Below the pieces are notes generated by a model. That model worked only from the letters and a program-made list of their open reading frames with translations. It was not told the DNA's origin and made no database searches. A program made the position numbers and the translations under genes. A stretch of DNA of 64,000 nucleotides from positions 1-64,000 of the forward strand of contig NZ_MORL01000006.1 of assembly GCF_001870735.1 (NCBI RefSeq), written 5' to 3'. This DNA comes from Arsenicibacter rosenii (lineage in GTDB: Bacteria; Bacteroidota; Bacteroidia; Cytophagales; Spirosomataceae). Below, one piece after another: positions 16,945 through 25,745 of the stretch; position 1 is the stretch's first letter, and every line of letters starts with the position of its first letter.

Positions 16945-17097
16945 GTACGGGCGACCCCACGTGGTCGCCCACCTAGGTGATTATTTGGGCGATTACTTGG
17001 TCGCCCACCTGGGTGATTACATGGGCGATTATTTGGGCGATTATTTGGGGCGATTACATGGGTGATTATTTGGGCGACCACGTGGGGTCGCCCGTAC
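16945..17097. repeat. Long inverted repeat with 12-bp tandem core
   Basis: Two perfect 27-bp arms (16945-16971 and 17071-17097) each contain an inner palindrome around CCACGTGG. They enclose degenerate tandem units of the TGGGCGATTATT type. The element fills almost the whole gap between the SusD and dipeptidase genes. A related element occurs at 57694-57849 with 26 of 27 identical bases in the left arm, so this is a repeat family of the genome. In RNA it would fold into a very stable stem, which could limit read-through from susCD. Confidence 0.9.
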
Positions 17098-17107
17098 ATA
17101 GTTTATT

Positions 17108-18373
17108 ATGAAAAAAAATATGTATTCAACCCTGCTGGCGTGTCTGGCAGCCAGTCAGTTGCCGGTCGTGGCGCAGGATGACAAAGCCTTGCTGAAAAAG
17201 GCGCACAAGATTCACGAAAAGGCGTTTACGGTCGATACGCACGCCGATACGCCGATGCTGCTGTCGCGCGGTGGCTTTGACGTTACGAAAGACAACGATG
17301 CGCGTACGTCCAACAGCAAGGTCGATTATCCGCGAATGCGCCGTGGCGGGCTCGATGCCATTTTCTGGGCGGTGTATCTGGGGCAGGGGCCCCGCACACC
17401 CGAAGGCCACGAGGCGGCGAAGAAAAAGGCGCTGGGTATTTTTGACGCAATCGACAATACACTGAAGGCCACGGCGTCGGAAGCCGAACGGGCGACGACG
17501 CCTGAGGAGGGCTACCGCATCGGCAAAACCGGCAAACGGGTGATCTACATTGGTGTCGAAAACGGCTATCCCATGGGCCATGATCTGTCGTTGCTGAAGA
17601 CGTTCTATGACCGGGGCGCACGCTACATGACCCTCTGCCATTCCAGCAACAACGACATCTGCGACTCATCGACAGATCCGAAAGGGGCTGAATATCAGGG
17701 ACTCAGTCTGCTGGGGGAGCAGGTCGTGGCCGAAATGAACCGGCTGGGCATGATGGTAGACGTCTCGCACGTGTCGGATTCTACGTTTTATGACGTGATC
17801 CGGTTATCGAAAGTGCCCGTCATCGCGTCGCATTCGGGTGCGCGGACCGTCTGTAACCATCCGCGTAACCTGACCGACGACATGTTGAAGGCGCTGGCCA
17901 AAAACGGCGGGGTAGTACAGCTGAACCTGCTGAGCGACTATGTGAAAACCATCCCTGCCAATCCGGAGCGGACGGCGGCGATGGATGCGCTCATGGCGAA
18001 ATACGGACTAAAAAGCCGGATGGGCATGGCCTCCCTGCCGGAAGAAGAACAGAAAAAAGCACGTGCCGACTTTGCGGATATCAACAAAAAATACCCTGTC
18101 CAGCTGGCAACCGTCAAGGATGCTGTTGACCACATTGATCATATCGTGAAGCTTATCGGCATCGACCATGTGGGTATGGGCGCTGATTTTGACGGCGGTG
18201 GTGCACTGGCCGACTGTTTCGACGTGAGTCAGTACGAAAACATGACGGTTGAACTGGTACGGCGCGGGTATTCGAAGAAAGACATCGAAAAAATCTGGAG
18301 CGGTAATTTCTTCCGGGTGATGAAAGCCGTTGATAAGGCCAAGGCACCGGCGAAAGAAGTCGCCTTGCGTTAA
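17108..18373 (+). CDS. Secreted membrane-type dipeptidase (peptidase M19)
   Basis: Zinc dipeptidase of 421 aa that cleaves dipeptides, and in some homologues beta-lactams or D-amino-acid dipeptides. A signal peptide (1-22) places it in the periplasm or envelope. Binuclear zinc ligands of the family are visible: H45 and D47 (VDTHADT), bridging E151 (GVENG), H221 (DVSHVSD) and H242 (ASHSGA). A conserved Asp appears in GADFDGG. It lies downstream of a SusCD pair in the same direction, suggesting that imported peptides are trimmed here. The long inverted repeat between them may uncouple expression. Confidence 0.93.
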   Translation: MKKNMYSTLLACLAASQLPVVAQDDKALLKKAHKIHEKAFTVDTHADTPMLLSRGGFDVTKDNDARTSNSKVDYPRMRRGGLDAIFWAVYLGQGPRTPEGHEAAKKKALGIFDAIDNTLKATASEAERATTPEEGYRIGKTGKRVIYIGVENGYPMGHDLSLLKTFYDRGARYMTLCHSSNNDICDSSTDPKGAEYQGLSLLGEQVVAEMNRLGMMVDVSHVSDSTFYDVIRLSKVPVIASHSGARTVCNHPRNLTDDMLKALAKNGGVVQLNLLSDYVKTIPANPERTAAMDALMAKYGLKSRMGMASLPEEEQKKARADFADINKKYPVQLATVKDAVDHIDHIVKLIGIDHVGMGADFDGGGALADCFDVSQYENMTVELVRRGYSKKDIEKIWSGNFFRVMKAVDKAKAPAKEVALR

Positions 18374-18396
18374 ACGAATACTTAGCATATAAACGT

Positions 18397-18432
18397 CCTG
18401 ATAATGATTGTTTTGGGCCAGTCATTGTCAGG
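18397..18432 (+). terminator. Possible terminator hairpin
   Basis: An 11-bp stem (18397-18407 with 18422-18432, one G-T pair) lies 24 nt after the dipeptidase stop. There is no clean T-run, so termination is uncertain. Confidence 0.35.
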
Positions 18433-18499
18433 GCGGTTTGGGCTTTACGTGTCCGGCCAAAGTGTTGACTGCCGGATCGTAGCTTCAGAATAGTATTTG

Positions 18500-18507
18500 T
18501 ATATTTG
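18500..18507 (+). promoter_or_regulatory. -7 element of the toxin-antitoxin operon
   Basis: TATATTTG matches the Bacteroidota TAnnTTTG element exactly, 19 nt before the antitoxin start. No -33 TTTG is seen at the usual distance. Confidence 0.45.
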
Positions 18508-18526
18508 TAAAAACAGAACAATAGCT

Positions 18527-18733
18527 ATGTTGACTCTTCATCCTCAATATATTAAAGACGCAAGCGGAAAGCGTTCAATGGTCGTTTTGCCGGCGGCTGA
18601 GTTTGAGTCCATTATTCAGGAGCTGGAAGAACTGGAAGATATTCGTCTGTATGACAAAGCTAAGAAAGAAGATACCGGCGAGCGGATGCTTTTTTCTGAT
18701 TACCTGAGTCGACGTAAAGCAAAAAATGGCTAG
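18527..18733 (+). CDS. Antitoxin, RelB/YefM (Phd) type
   Basis: A 68-aa protein paired with a RelE-type toxin. It starts at ATG 18527, which removes a poor N-terminal extension. The N-terminal half has the Phd/YefM-like pattern of a short dimerising DNA-binding domain (QYIKDASGKRSMVVLPAAEF), followed by an acidic helix (ELEELEDIRLYDKAKKED). A basic C-terminal end probably wraps the toxin. Its last 8 nt overlap the toxin gene, the usual coupling. By analogy it represses its own promoter, whose -7 element lies at 18500-18507. Confidence 0.82.
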   Translation: MLTLHPQYIKDASGKRSMVVLPAAEFESIIQELEELEDIRLYDKAKKEDTGERMLFSDYLSRRKAKNG

Positions 18734-18983
18734 CTATCAGATCCTTTTATCCCGTAAAGCTCAAAAGCAGTTAGATAAGCTGTCTGATCTGGTCGCTAAT
18801 CCGATTTTAAATGCGATTGCGGAGTTAGCCGACGATCCTCGCCCGGACGGATGTAAAAAATTGAAAGGCAGAGATGGGTACAGGATCAGGATTGGACGTT
18901 ATCGGGTTATTTATGAAATTTTCGATACCGAACTTGTTATTGATGTTATTGCTGTAGGACACAGGAAGGATATTTATGAGTAG
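18726..18983 (+). CDS. RelE/ParE-superfamily toxin
   Basis: An 85-aa toxin. The fold pattern is typical: N-terminal SRKAQKQLDKL helix, then LKGRDGYRIRIGRYRVIYEI beta strands, and a last strand with the basic motif VGHRKDIYE. The conserved Arg and Tyr in RIRIGRYRVIYE and the C-terminal His-Arg-Lys fit ribosome-dependent mRNA-cleaving RelE proteins, but a ParE-type gyrase target cannot be excluded from sequence alone. It overlaps its antitoxin by 8 nt. Confidence 0.88.
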   Translation: MASYQILLSRKAQKQLDKLSDLVANPILNAIAELADDPRPDGCKKLKGRDGYRIRIGRYRVIYEIFDTELVIDVIAVGHRKDIYE

Positions 18984-19163
18984 GTGTAGCTTGCTGGTAT
19001 TCAGTTAGGTCCAATTTCTCAGAATGGTAATGAATAAAGGCAGAACTGCGCCCTTCACGATTTCATAATTATGTAGTTTGGCCGCAAAGCAGGAGATTTG
19101 GGCAATCAATCCGCTTTTATACCAGATTAACAGACAGACGGCCGCCCGGCCTACTGACTCACT

Positions 19164-20192
19164 ATGAAAAAACGCTTTGCCCTTGGAATGCTTTCTGGAC
19201 TGATGCTGTCGGCATCGCTGACCCACGCCCAGCAACTGTTATTAACCAACTATACGGTAGCCGGTGACCAGCCGGTGGTCGGCATGATTGTAACGAAAAA
19301 TGGAGCCACCCCGCAGAAACTTTCGGTTAAAGGACCGGATGCCCGCCGGTTTATGATTGATGACCAGCAACGGCTGGTGCTGCGCCCCGGCAAGGCAGAC
19401 GCCGGCGCGGTGTCATATGCGGTGGAAATCCGGGGCCGGACGCCTGAAGGTAAGGTATCAGTACCGTTCCGGATTGTGAACGATCAGTTTCTGAAAAATA
19501 AAGTCATTGCCCACCGTGGCGCGTGGAAACATACCGGCGCGTCGCAAAACTCAATCGGCTCGCTGCAACAGGCCATCAAACTGGGATGCATGGGCAGTGA
19601 GTTCGACGTACACATGTCGGCTGATTCGGGCCTGATCATCAGCCACGACCACGCGCATCAGGGCGTTCTGATTGAGAAAACACCAACGGCGCAACTAACC
19701 AGTCTGAAACTGGCTAACGGCGAAAATATGCCCACCCTCGGGACCTATCTGGATGCCGGCACGGCGCAAAATAAAACACGGCTGATTCTGGAAATCAAGG
19801 CGTCGCAGCTCGGTAAAGAGCGGTCGCTGGCCCTGACCAACAAGGTGGTTGGTATGGTAAAAGCCCATCAGGCACAGGGCTGGGTCGATTACATCAGCTT
19901 CGACTATGATGTCTGCAAACGCATTAAAGAACTGGACCCATACGCCAAAGTGGCCTACCTGACCGGCGACAAAGCGCCTGAACTGCTGGCGGCCGACAAG
20001 CTTTTCGGCCTTGACTACCACTTTAGCATCCTGAAGAAAAACGAAAGCTGGATCGACGAAGCACAGCAGAAAAAACTGACCATCAACGCCTGGACGGTCA
20101 ATGATCCGGCCATCATGGACTGGCTGCTGGGTAAAAACGTCGATTTTATCACCACCGATGAGCCGGAGACGCTGCTGACGAAAGTAAAGTAA
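19164..20192 (+). CDS. Exported glycerophosphodiester phosphodiesterase
   Basis: A 342-aa enzyme that hydrolyses glycerophosphodiesters to glycerol-3-phosphate and an alcohol. The signal peptide (1-22, ending HAQ) puts it in the periplasm. Residues about 25-105 form a beta-rich cadherin-like extension. The GDPD barrel (about 113-342) shows the HR motif (H117-R118 in IAHRGAW), the metal ligands E146 and D148 (GSEFDVH) and H161 (ISHDH). A late INAWTVND strand matches the family. It stands alone, and a G/C hairpin follows before the convergent membrane-protein gene. Confidence 0.92.
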   Translation: MKKRFALGMLSGLMLSASLTHAQQLLLTNYTVAGDQPVVGMIVTKNGATPQKLSVKGPDARRFMIDDQQRLVLRPGKADAGAVSYAVEIRGRTPEGKVSVPFRIVNDQFLKNKVIAHRGAWKHTGASQNSIGSLQQAIKLGCMGSEFDVHMSADSGLIISHDHAHQGVLIEKTPTAQLTSLKLANGENMPTLGTYLDAGTAQNKTRLILEIKASQLGKERSLALTNKVVGMVKAHQAQGWVDYISFDYDVCKRIKELDPYAKVAYLTGDKAPELLAADKLFGLDYHFSILKKNESWIDEAQQKKLTINAWTVNDPAIMDWLLGKNVDFITTDEPETLLTKVK

Positions 20193-20212
20193 GGTTTGTG
20201 GTTTAACGTTTT

Positions 20213-20242
20213 CCCTCCCCGGGAGTTAATCCCCGGGGAGGG
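20213..20242. terminator. G/C-rich hairpin between convergent genes
   Basis: A perfect 11-bp stem (20213-20223 with 20232-20242) with an 8-nt loop lies between two converging genes. It lacks a U-run, so efficiency is unclear. Confidence 0.45.
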
Positions 20243-20252
20243 TGTATGATGG

Positions 20253-21794
20253 CTAATGCCTGCGCGCCAGATACGTAAAGAAAAACGAATCTGGTTTACC
20301 AAATACCTGATTGGTTACGTAAGTCCCCCCGCCATACGCCCGGATATCGGGCGGGAGCTCTCTCATATCAAATTTAAATTCGTTTATCGCACGATTTAAT
20401 TCGCCAAGGCTGGTAAAACACGAAATAACAATGAGTGATGTAGCGATATAGAAATTACGGCCGGATCTATTCATTGTCAATACGTTTTTAAGCACTAATA
20501 CATATAGCATAAACTGAGAAGCCATACCTGTGCGCGAGCACCAGTCGCTCCAGAAACCGAGCCGCAGAGCAGGACTAACCAATATTATAATACTGACGGC
20601 AATGCCGGTAAACATTACTTCGGTTCTTTTTAGTTTATCACTGGTTATTAATAATAAAATAAGAGGAATGGCAAGTTCGGTAATTATAAAAAGCAGATAA
20701 CGTTTGCTTTTATCAGTAATCCAGTTTGCTGTTAACGTATATTGTATTGGAATTGATAAAGAATGAGAAAATAAGAACGTACTAATTATAACAACGAAAA
20801 ATATACTTAATACAACAGCTGCTATATTAATTGTTACTTTTTCATGGATAAATAAAGATAGTAAATACCAGGCTATAAAGGGAGCCAACCCTACTGTACC
20901 AAAGGGCGTCCAGAAAAGTAAAGCGACGCAGGTTGGGAGGAAAAGTTTTATCACCGTTGTAGAATGGACATTATGCAAAATAACCATCGCGATAAGCCAG
21001 ACCGGAAGGCAGTGATGAGGAGACCAGTAAAGTACCCTCAGATTGGTTAATAACACAAACGGGAATGTCCACAGATCAGGATGGTCTTTGCCGGTATGAT
21101 ACAGGGGATGCCCCCACCAGTCGAGGCCCCCCATCAGGAATATATAGACCGGTACCAGGGTATAATAAAGTGGTTTAACAGAGGCTTTTTGTTTTTTTAT
21201 ATAGTTGATAATCAGTATAAAAAGCAGTGTACTGCAAAAGCATGTCCACGCATATAAGGCTAGCCGGCCGGCGGTCCAGCCAAACAGTTTACCTATTACG
21301 GCTGCTGGCAGATAATAGCTGAAGTAATAAATAAACGGTCTGGGTTCTTTGAAACCGAATTCGCTGCCTAAGTACTCAGGCGTAAACCAGACTGGCCACG
21401 GCTCTTTAATCAGATGGAAAAGTGTGGTACTGGTCATGTGCCAGTCATGGTGGCGGTAACCTATGCCTCCAATGCCAGACAGGGAGAAGCCAGCTATGCT
21501 GGCAAGCATAGACATAAGGATAGTTGTTCTATTCTTTCTAATACTCTTTTTTATAAATTGACTATGATAACTATACCTAAACGACTTAATATCAGAATAT
21601 ATCAGCCATGTACTCAGTAAGAGTGCTGCTGGTGTATAATACCACTTTAAATATCCTGTAATAAATATATAGATTGGTAGTTGAATTGTTAAAAGAGTTG
21701 ATATAATGATCGTTTTATTGAAATACTCATTATCGTCTGATTGTTTTCCATGAATTATTTTTGTTTTGAATGATCTATTAGATAGTATAGTCAT
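20253..21794 (-). CDS. Polytopic membrane protein, unknown (GT-C-like?)
   Basis: A 513-aa integral membrane protein with about 10-12 predicted transmembrane helices. I do not recognise a named family. The large first exoplasmic loop with acidic and His residues (GYRHHDWHMTSTTLFHL, then PEYLGSEFGFKEPRPF) resembles the layout of GT-C glycosyltransferases, which use lipid-linked sugars, but the key DxD-type pair is not certain. The DNA is clearly more AT-rich than its neighbours and codon use differs (many AUA and AAU), suggesting recent acquisition. It is flanked by AT-rich DNA upstream (21795-22126). No sugar-modifying genes lie next to it. Confidence 0.6.
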   Translation of the reverse strand: MTILSNRSFKTKIIHGKQSDDNEYFNKTIIISTLLTIQLPIYIFITGYLKWYYTPAALLLSTWLIYSDIKSFRYSYHSQFIKKSIRKNRTTILMSMLASIAGFSLSGIGGIGYRHHDWHMTSTTLFHLIKEPWPVWFTPEYLGSEFGFKEPRPFIYYFSYYLPAAVIGKLFGWTAGRLALYAWTCFCSTLLFILIINYIKKQKASVKPLYYTLVPVYIFLMGGLDWWGHPLYHTGKDHPDLWTFPFVLLTNLRVLYWSPHHCLPVWLIAMVILHNVHSTTVIKLFLPTCVALLFWTPFGTVGLAPFIAWYLLSLFIHEKVTINIAAVVLSIFFVVIISTFLFSHSLSIPIQYTLTANWITDKSKRYLLFIITELAIPLILLLITSDKLKRTEVMFTGIAVSIIILVSPALRLGFWSDWCSRTGMASQFMLYVLVLKNVLTMNRSGRNFYIATSLIVISCFTSLGELNRAINEFKFDMRELPPDIRAYGGGTYVTNQVFGKPDSFFFTYLARRH

Positions 21795-22126
21795 AGCATA
21801 AATGTTTAAAATGGAATATATTATTAAACAGATATGTATATTGGTTATTGTATGAATTTGTGCGGAGATCTACTGAAGATTAATCTTATTATTGAATGGT
21901 TTTTATATACTTAATTGAGTAATATATTATTTATTATAGGATTAATTAACTAAGCAAAAAGGAGGAAAAGGGAGTTTTTATCGCAATTAAGTATAGATAT
22001 AGTTATAAGGTAGGGGTTTGTTTTTCTATTGGTAACAATGTATAGCCGTTTGGTTAGCAGGAGCTTCTTGATAAGGTGCAGGAATGGCAGATATGGAGAA
22101 GAATAGATATCCTGAAAGATATATAA
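21795..22126. other. AT-rich region upstream of membrane protein, no gene seen
   Basis: About 330 nt of strongly AT-rich DNA with no credible frame. It presumably contains the promoter of the minus-strand membrane protein and shares its AT-rich character. Confidence 0.5.
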
Positions 22127-22178
22127 ACAAGCCCGGTTATACTGTCAGTCAAAAAGGAAACAGAGTAACCGGGCTTGT
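22127..22178 (-). terminator. Probable terminator of the permease-side genes
   Basis: A perfect 13-bp stem (22127-22139 with 22166-22178) has a 26-nt loop. It lies 66 nt beyond the end of the small membrane-protein gene on the minus strand. Confidence 0.5.
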
Positions 22179-22243
22179 TGCCGACGGAATAATACGTTTG
22201 CTGTACTTTCTGAAAGAGCCTGTTCTTTCCAGAGATGCTATTT

Positions 22244-22591
22244 TTACGCCAGCCTCATTTTCTTTTTCCACAAAAACAGGGCGGCGGTCACGATTGCACC
22301 GAAAAGACCGAGGCCAGTCGTAATAAGGCCTGACATCATGTGAAGCGGCGGCGTGCTGCCAACGCGTTTGAAGGCTCTATACACAATCAGTTCTTTTTGA
22401 AGGGCGTGTTTCCCCGCCACATCGGCAGTATGGGAAAAATGTACCGGCTTGTCGTCGACATAGCCATCGAGGGTGATGGTCATAAAGGTTCCATCTTCGG
22501 TAATGCTGGTCCGCATAGAGTCGGCCCTGGTGGCTTGCGGGTGCCCTGCCCACAACAGGAGCAGCAGACTGCCGGTTAGTAATCGGTTCAT
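22244..22591 (-). CDS. Small exported single-span membrane protein
   Basis: A 115-aa protein of no family I recognise. The N-terminus is a signal peptide (MNRLLTGSLLLLLWAG, ending near ATRAD). A short extracytoplasmic part (about 25-80) follows, with beta-strand character (FMTITLDGYVDDKPVHFSH). A C-terminal transmembrane helix (about 87-108) and a basic tail KKKMRLA complete it, giving a type I topology with the tail in the cytoplasm. It follows the permease in the same direction but is separated by a palindromic repeat, so joint transcription is uncertain. It might assist the transporter, but this is only from position. Confidence 0.55.
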   Translation of the reverse strand: MNRLLTGSLLLLLWAGHPQATRADSMRTSITEDGTFMTITLDGYVDDKPVHFSHTADVAGKHALQKELIVYRAFKRVGSTPPLHMMSGLITTGLGLFGAIVTAALFLWKKKMRLA

Positions 22592-22636
22592 CGTCAGTAG
22601 ATTTGTTGTTTATAAAGATTAATTGGTATGCATTAA

Positions 22637-22667
22637 GTGGTGGCACGACTTTGAGTCGTGCCACCAC
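22637..22667. repeat. Palindromic repeat, 14-bp arms
   Basis: A perfect inverted repeat (GTGGTGGCACGACT at 22637-22650, complement at 22654-22667) with a 3-nt spacer lies 16 nt beyond the permease stop. It looks like a REP-type element and could also end the permease transcript. No second copy is in the window. Confidence 0.7.
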
Positions 22668-22683
22668 TACGGTATAGCTTGGT

Positions 22684-25395
22684 TTACTCTGTTTTTAAAC
22701 TCTTCGCCGGGTTCATCAGCGCGGCTTTGATGGTCTGGTAGCTGACCGTGACAAGGGCGACCAGAATGGCGCCAACAGCAACCAGCGCAAACGCTCCGAC
22801 GCTGATACTGACCCGATAGGGGTAGTTGTTCAGCCATTGCTGCATGCCAAACCACGCGAGCGGTAAGGCAATCGCCAGCGCGATCAGAACCAGTTTGACA
22901 AAATCCCGCGAGAGCAGCACCACGATACTGGCTGCACTGGCCCCCATTACTTTCCGGATGCCGATTTCCTTCGTACGCTGTTCAATGGCCAGCAAGGCGA
23001 CAGCAAACAAACCCAGACAGGACAGGAAAATCGCAATGCCTGAGGCGATGCTGAACAGCCGCGACATCATCTGCTCATTCTGAAACCAGGCATCCACGTT
23101 TTCATCAAGGAATGACGCCATGAACTCAGCCTGCGGGGCTACCTTTTGCCAGTAGTTTTGCAGCTTAGTCATCGCAGCGGTCGGGTTCGGGGTATTTACC
23201 CGGACAAACAGATAATTGATCGGCTCATGGTGCGAGAGGTGCATGGTCACCGGCGCTGGCTTGTCGGTGGGCGCATACAGGTGGAAATCAGCCACCATGC
23301 CGATGATCTGGGAGCGGGTGCCGCTGGTATCAGAGCCGAAGAACAGACCCACCGGATTGCTAACCCCCATCTCTTTCGCCATACTTTCGGTTATAACCAC
23401 CCGGTTAATGGAGTCGGTGGCATAAGTCGGGTCAAACTCGCGGCCGGCCAACAGTTTAATATGCAGTGTTTTTACGTAATCGTAATCAACGAGCAGCCAG
23501 TCGGTTTGAATGTTTTTGCCCTTGTAATCCATACCGGTCATGCTGCGCGACGTGACCCGGTCTTTGCCACGGCCGAGGTTTACGCTGCTGCCGGTGATGG
23601 AGACAACGGCCGGGTCCTGTTTAAACTGATCACGGAACCGTTGCAGCATCATCCGGCCATTGGTCCGGTTGCCAACCGGTATGCTGATGACCTGCTCGCT
23701 GGAAAAACCCAGCGGCCGTTCGCGGAGGAAATCAATCTGCCGGGTGGCGACCAGGGCGCAGCAGATCAACAGACAGGAAATGGTAAACTGGGTAATGATC
23801 AGGGAATTGCGGAGGAGGCCGGGGCGTTTGATGGAAATTTTACCCTTCAGCACATCAACGGCTTTCAGGGTGGTCATACGCCAGGCCGGATAGCCGCCTG
23901 CCAATAGTGAAACTACCAGAAAGATGACCAGCATCAGGCCGATAAAACCTGGTTTCAAGAGGTGCGACAGGTCAAGGCGGGCGTCAAAGAAGGCGTTGAA
24001 GGAGGTCATCAGGCTGTAAGCCAGTACGGTCCCCAGTAAGAAGCCTGTCAGGCAAACCACCAGTGCTTCGCCCCAGATCTGGATAAACAACTGATGCCGT
24101 AATGCCCCCAGGGATTTTCGTACGCCCAGTTCCCGCGCCCGGGTAAACGAACGGGCAATCGTCAGGTTGATAAAGTTGATACAGGCAATCAGCAGAATAA
24201 AAACGGCCAGACCGCCCAGGGCATAAACCAGCGCAACCGGTGCTCCCTTGCCGGACATGATTTCGCGGTCAAAATGGACATTCTTCAGTTTTTGCAGCCG
24301 GATCGCAAACAGATCGCCCCGCTCATCGGGTTTGGCACCTTCCTTTTTCAGGTCGGCGATGGTGCGGGCAAAATGGTTTTTTGCAAAGGACCGTAACCTG
24401 TTTTCGAGTGTAGCCTGATCAATCGTTGCCGGCGTTTTGAGATAAACCGTATACGAGTTGCCGTCCCAGTTTTTCATATCCTGCCGGTAATTGTCCGTGC
24501 TTTCGACGCGGATCAGCGCGTCGCAGTGGATCGAGGAGTTATCGGGCAGGTCGGCCATGATACCGGTGACGAGGTAGTTTTTCTGATGACCGGGCTGACC
24601 GAGCTGGATTTGTTTGCCCATCGGGTCCTGTTTGCCGAAAATGGTTCTGGCCATACTCTCGGTCATGACGATTCCGCTCAGGTTTTGCAGGGCTTGCTGC
24701 CGGTTGCCTTTGATGAGCGGAAACGAAAAGATGCGCAGAAAGTCCGGGTCGGTCAGGGCGATGTGTTTGTCGAAATACTTGTCTTTGTAGGCCACCAGGC
24801 TTTTGGTGCCGACCCGCACACGGGTAACGCCTTCCAGCTCCGGAAAGCTGGCCTTAAGGGCAGGGCCGAGCGGCAGTGGCATGATGCCTGACCGGCTCGC
24901 CTTATCGGGCGAATTGGCAAAATAATAAGTCTGGAAAATGCGGTCACCATCGGCATGGAACGAGTCGAAGGTGAGCTGCCGGTAAATGGTCATGAACAGA
25001 AACGTGCAGACGCTGAAGGCCACAGCCAGCCCGGCCACGTTGATGGTCGTATAGCCCTTGCTTTTCCAGAGCGTACGAAGGGCAATTTTGAGGTAATTCC
25101 GGAGCATATCGATGCGAAAGAAAGACGGTTGTTGAACGGGAGGAAACGGGTCGGTCAGGGCCGGATACAGCTGCCCGGCGGCCACCCGTCGTTTCAGGAA
25201 ATAGGGCCGGTAAAAAGTCAGCACCTGACGGACGTACAGCCATCGGGCGCGGGCCGGACCAAACGCCCTGACATCGGCGGCGAACTGTTCGTGCAGGTCG
25301 CCCTGGAGCTCTTCGCGGAGCCCGGGCGGACAAATCCAGCCGAAGAGCCGGTCGGCCCAGACGGGCGGGGCGGGGGGCAGATTGTTTTGGGGCAT
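22684..25395 (-). CDS. FtsX/MacB-type ABC transporter permease with prefix domain
   Basis: A 903-aa membrane protein of the MacB/FtsX superfamily. Residues about 1-80 are the 'permease prefix domain 2' seen in Bacteroidota (LFGWICPPGLREELQGDL). Two MacB-type periplasmic domains (with MTESMARTIFGKQDPMGKQI and a second copy, VVITESMAKEMG) alternate with FtsX transmembrane blocks. The last block starts with the family signature RTKEIGIRKVMGAS. Such proteins usually work as mechanotransmitters with a cytoplasmic ATPase. No ATPase gene lies in this window. The PadR gene just upstream ends 2 nt before this start, so the pair is one operon under PadR control. Confidence 0.92.
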   Translation of the reverse strand: MPQNNLPPAPPVWADRLFGWICPPGLREELQGDLHEQFAADVRAFGPARARWLYVRQVLTFYRPYFLKRRVAAGQLYPALTDPFPPVQQPSFFRIDMLRNYLKIALRTLWKSKGYTTINVAGLAVAFSVCTFLFMTIYRQLTFDSFHADGDRIFQTYYFANSPDKASRSGIMPLPLGPALKASFPELEGVTRVRVGTKSLVAYKDKYFDKHIALTDPDFLRIFSFPLIKGNRQQALQNLSGIVMTESMARTIFGKQDPMGKQIQLGQPGHQKNYLVTGIMADLPDNSSIHCDALIRVESTDNYRQDMKNWDGNSYTVYLKTPATIDQATLENRLRSFAKNHFARTIADLKKEGAKPDERGDLFAIRLQKLKNVHFDREIMSGKGAPVALVYALGGLAVFILLIACINFINLTIARSFTRARELGVRKSLGALRHQLFIQIWGEALVVCLTGFLLGTVLAYSLMTSFNAFFDARLDLSHLLKPGFIGLMLVIFLVVSLLAGGYPAWRMTTLKAVDVLKGKISIKRPGLLRNSLIITQFTISCLLICCALVATRQIDFLRERPLGFSSEQVISIPVGNRTNGRMMLQRFRDQFKQDPAVVSITGSSVNLGRGKDRVTSRSMTGMDYKGKNIQTDWLLVDYDYVKTLHIKLLAGREFDPTYATDSINRVVITESMAKEMGVSNPVGLFFGSDTSGTRSQIIGMVADFHLYAPTDKPAPVTMHLSHHEPINYLFVRVNTPNPTAAMTKLQNYWQKVAPQAEFMASFLDENVDAWFQNEQMMSRLFSIASGIAIFLSCLGLFAVALLAIEQRTKEIGIRKVMGASAASIVVLLSRDFVKLVLIALAIALPLAWFGMQQWLNNYPYRVSISVGAFALVAVGAILVALVTVSYQTIKAALMNPAKSLKTE

Positions 25396-25397
25396 GA

Positions 25398-25724
25398 TTA
25401 CAAAAAAGATGGCTTCGGGATAGCCTCCCAGAGCTGGTTACGTACAGCGCGCATGTCGCTGAGGATTTTGTTGCCCAGCGGTGTAATAGAGAACAGCCGT
25501 TTCCGGCGTCCGCCCCGTTCGGCGGTAGCGCCGCCGAGTTCGGAGACCACCAGTCCTTTTTCTTCCAGCCGGTAGAGCGCTACATGAATGCCGCTCAGGT
25601 TGATTGTCCGGTCGGTTCGTTGTTTCAGTTCATCCGCGATAGCCACCCCGTAGGCATTGCCGTCGAGTACGGCCACGGCCAGTAGTACGAGCTCTTCAAA
25701 CTCCCCCAGATACGATCGTCCCAT
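25398..25724 (-). CDS. PadR-family transcriptional regulator
   Basis: A 108-aa winged-helix repressor. I use ATG 25724, which gives the family's usual N-terminus (MGRSYLGEFEELVLLAVAVL). The longer frame to 25871 adds an unrelated stretch. The wing contains SGIHVALYRLEEKGLV and the basic turn ERGGRRKRLFSITPLG, as in PadR. It is 2 nt from the permease gene and almost certainly controls it. A short dyad at 25746-25760 is a possible self-operator. The inducer is unknown, and related regulators respond to phenolic or antimicrobial compounds. Confidence 0.92.
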   Translation of the reverse strand: MGRSYLGEFEELVLLAVAVLDGNAYGVAIADELKQRTDRTINLSGIHVALYRLEEKGLVVSELGGATAERGGRRKRLFSITPLGNKILSDMRAVRNQLWEAIPKPSFL

Positions 25725-25745
25725 GGTAAAATGTATTTCCTTGTT

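Noticed and set aside
16945-17097. CRISPR array
   Set aside because: The units are 12-bp tandem repeats in an inverted repeat frame without unique spacers of constant length.
22084-22323. 79-codon frame on the plus strand
   Set aside because: It covers a terminator-like hairpin and then runs antisense to the small membrane-protein gene. No support as a gene.
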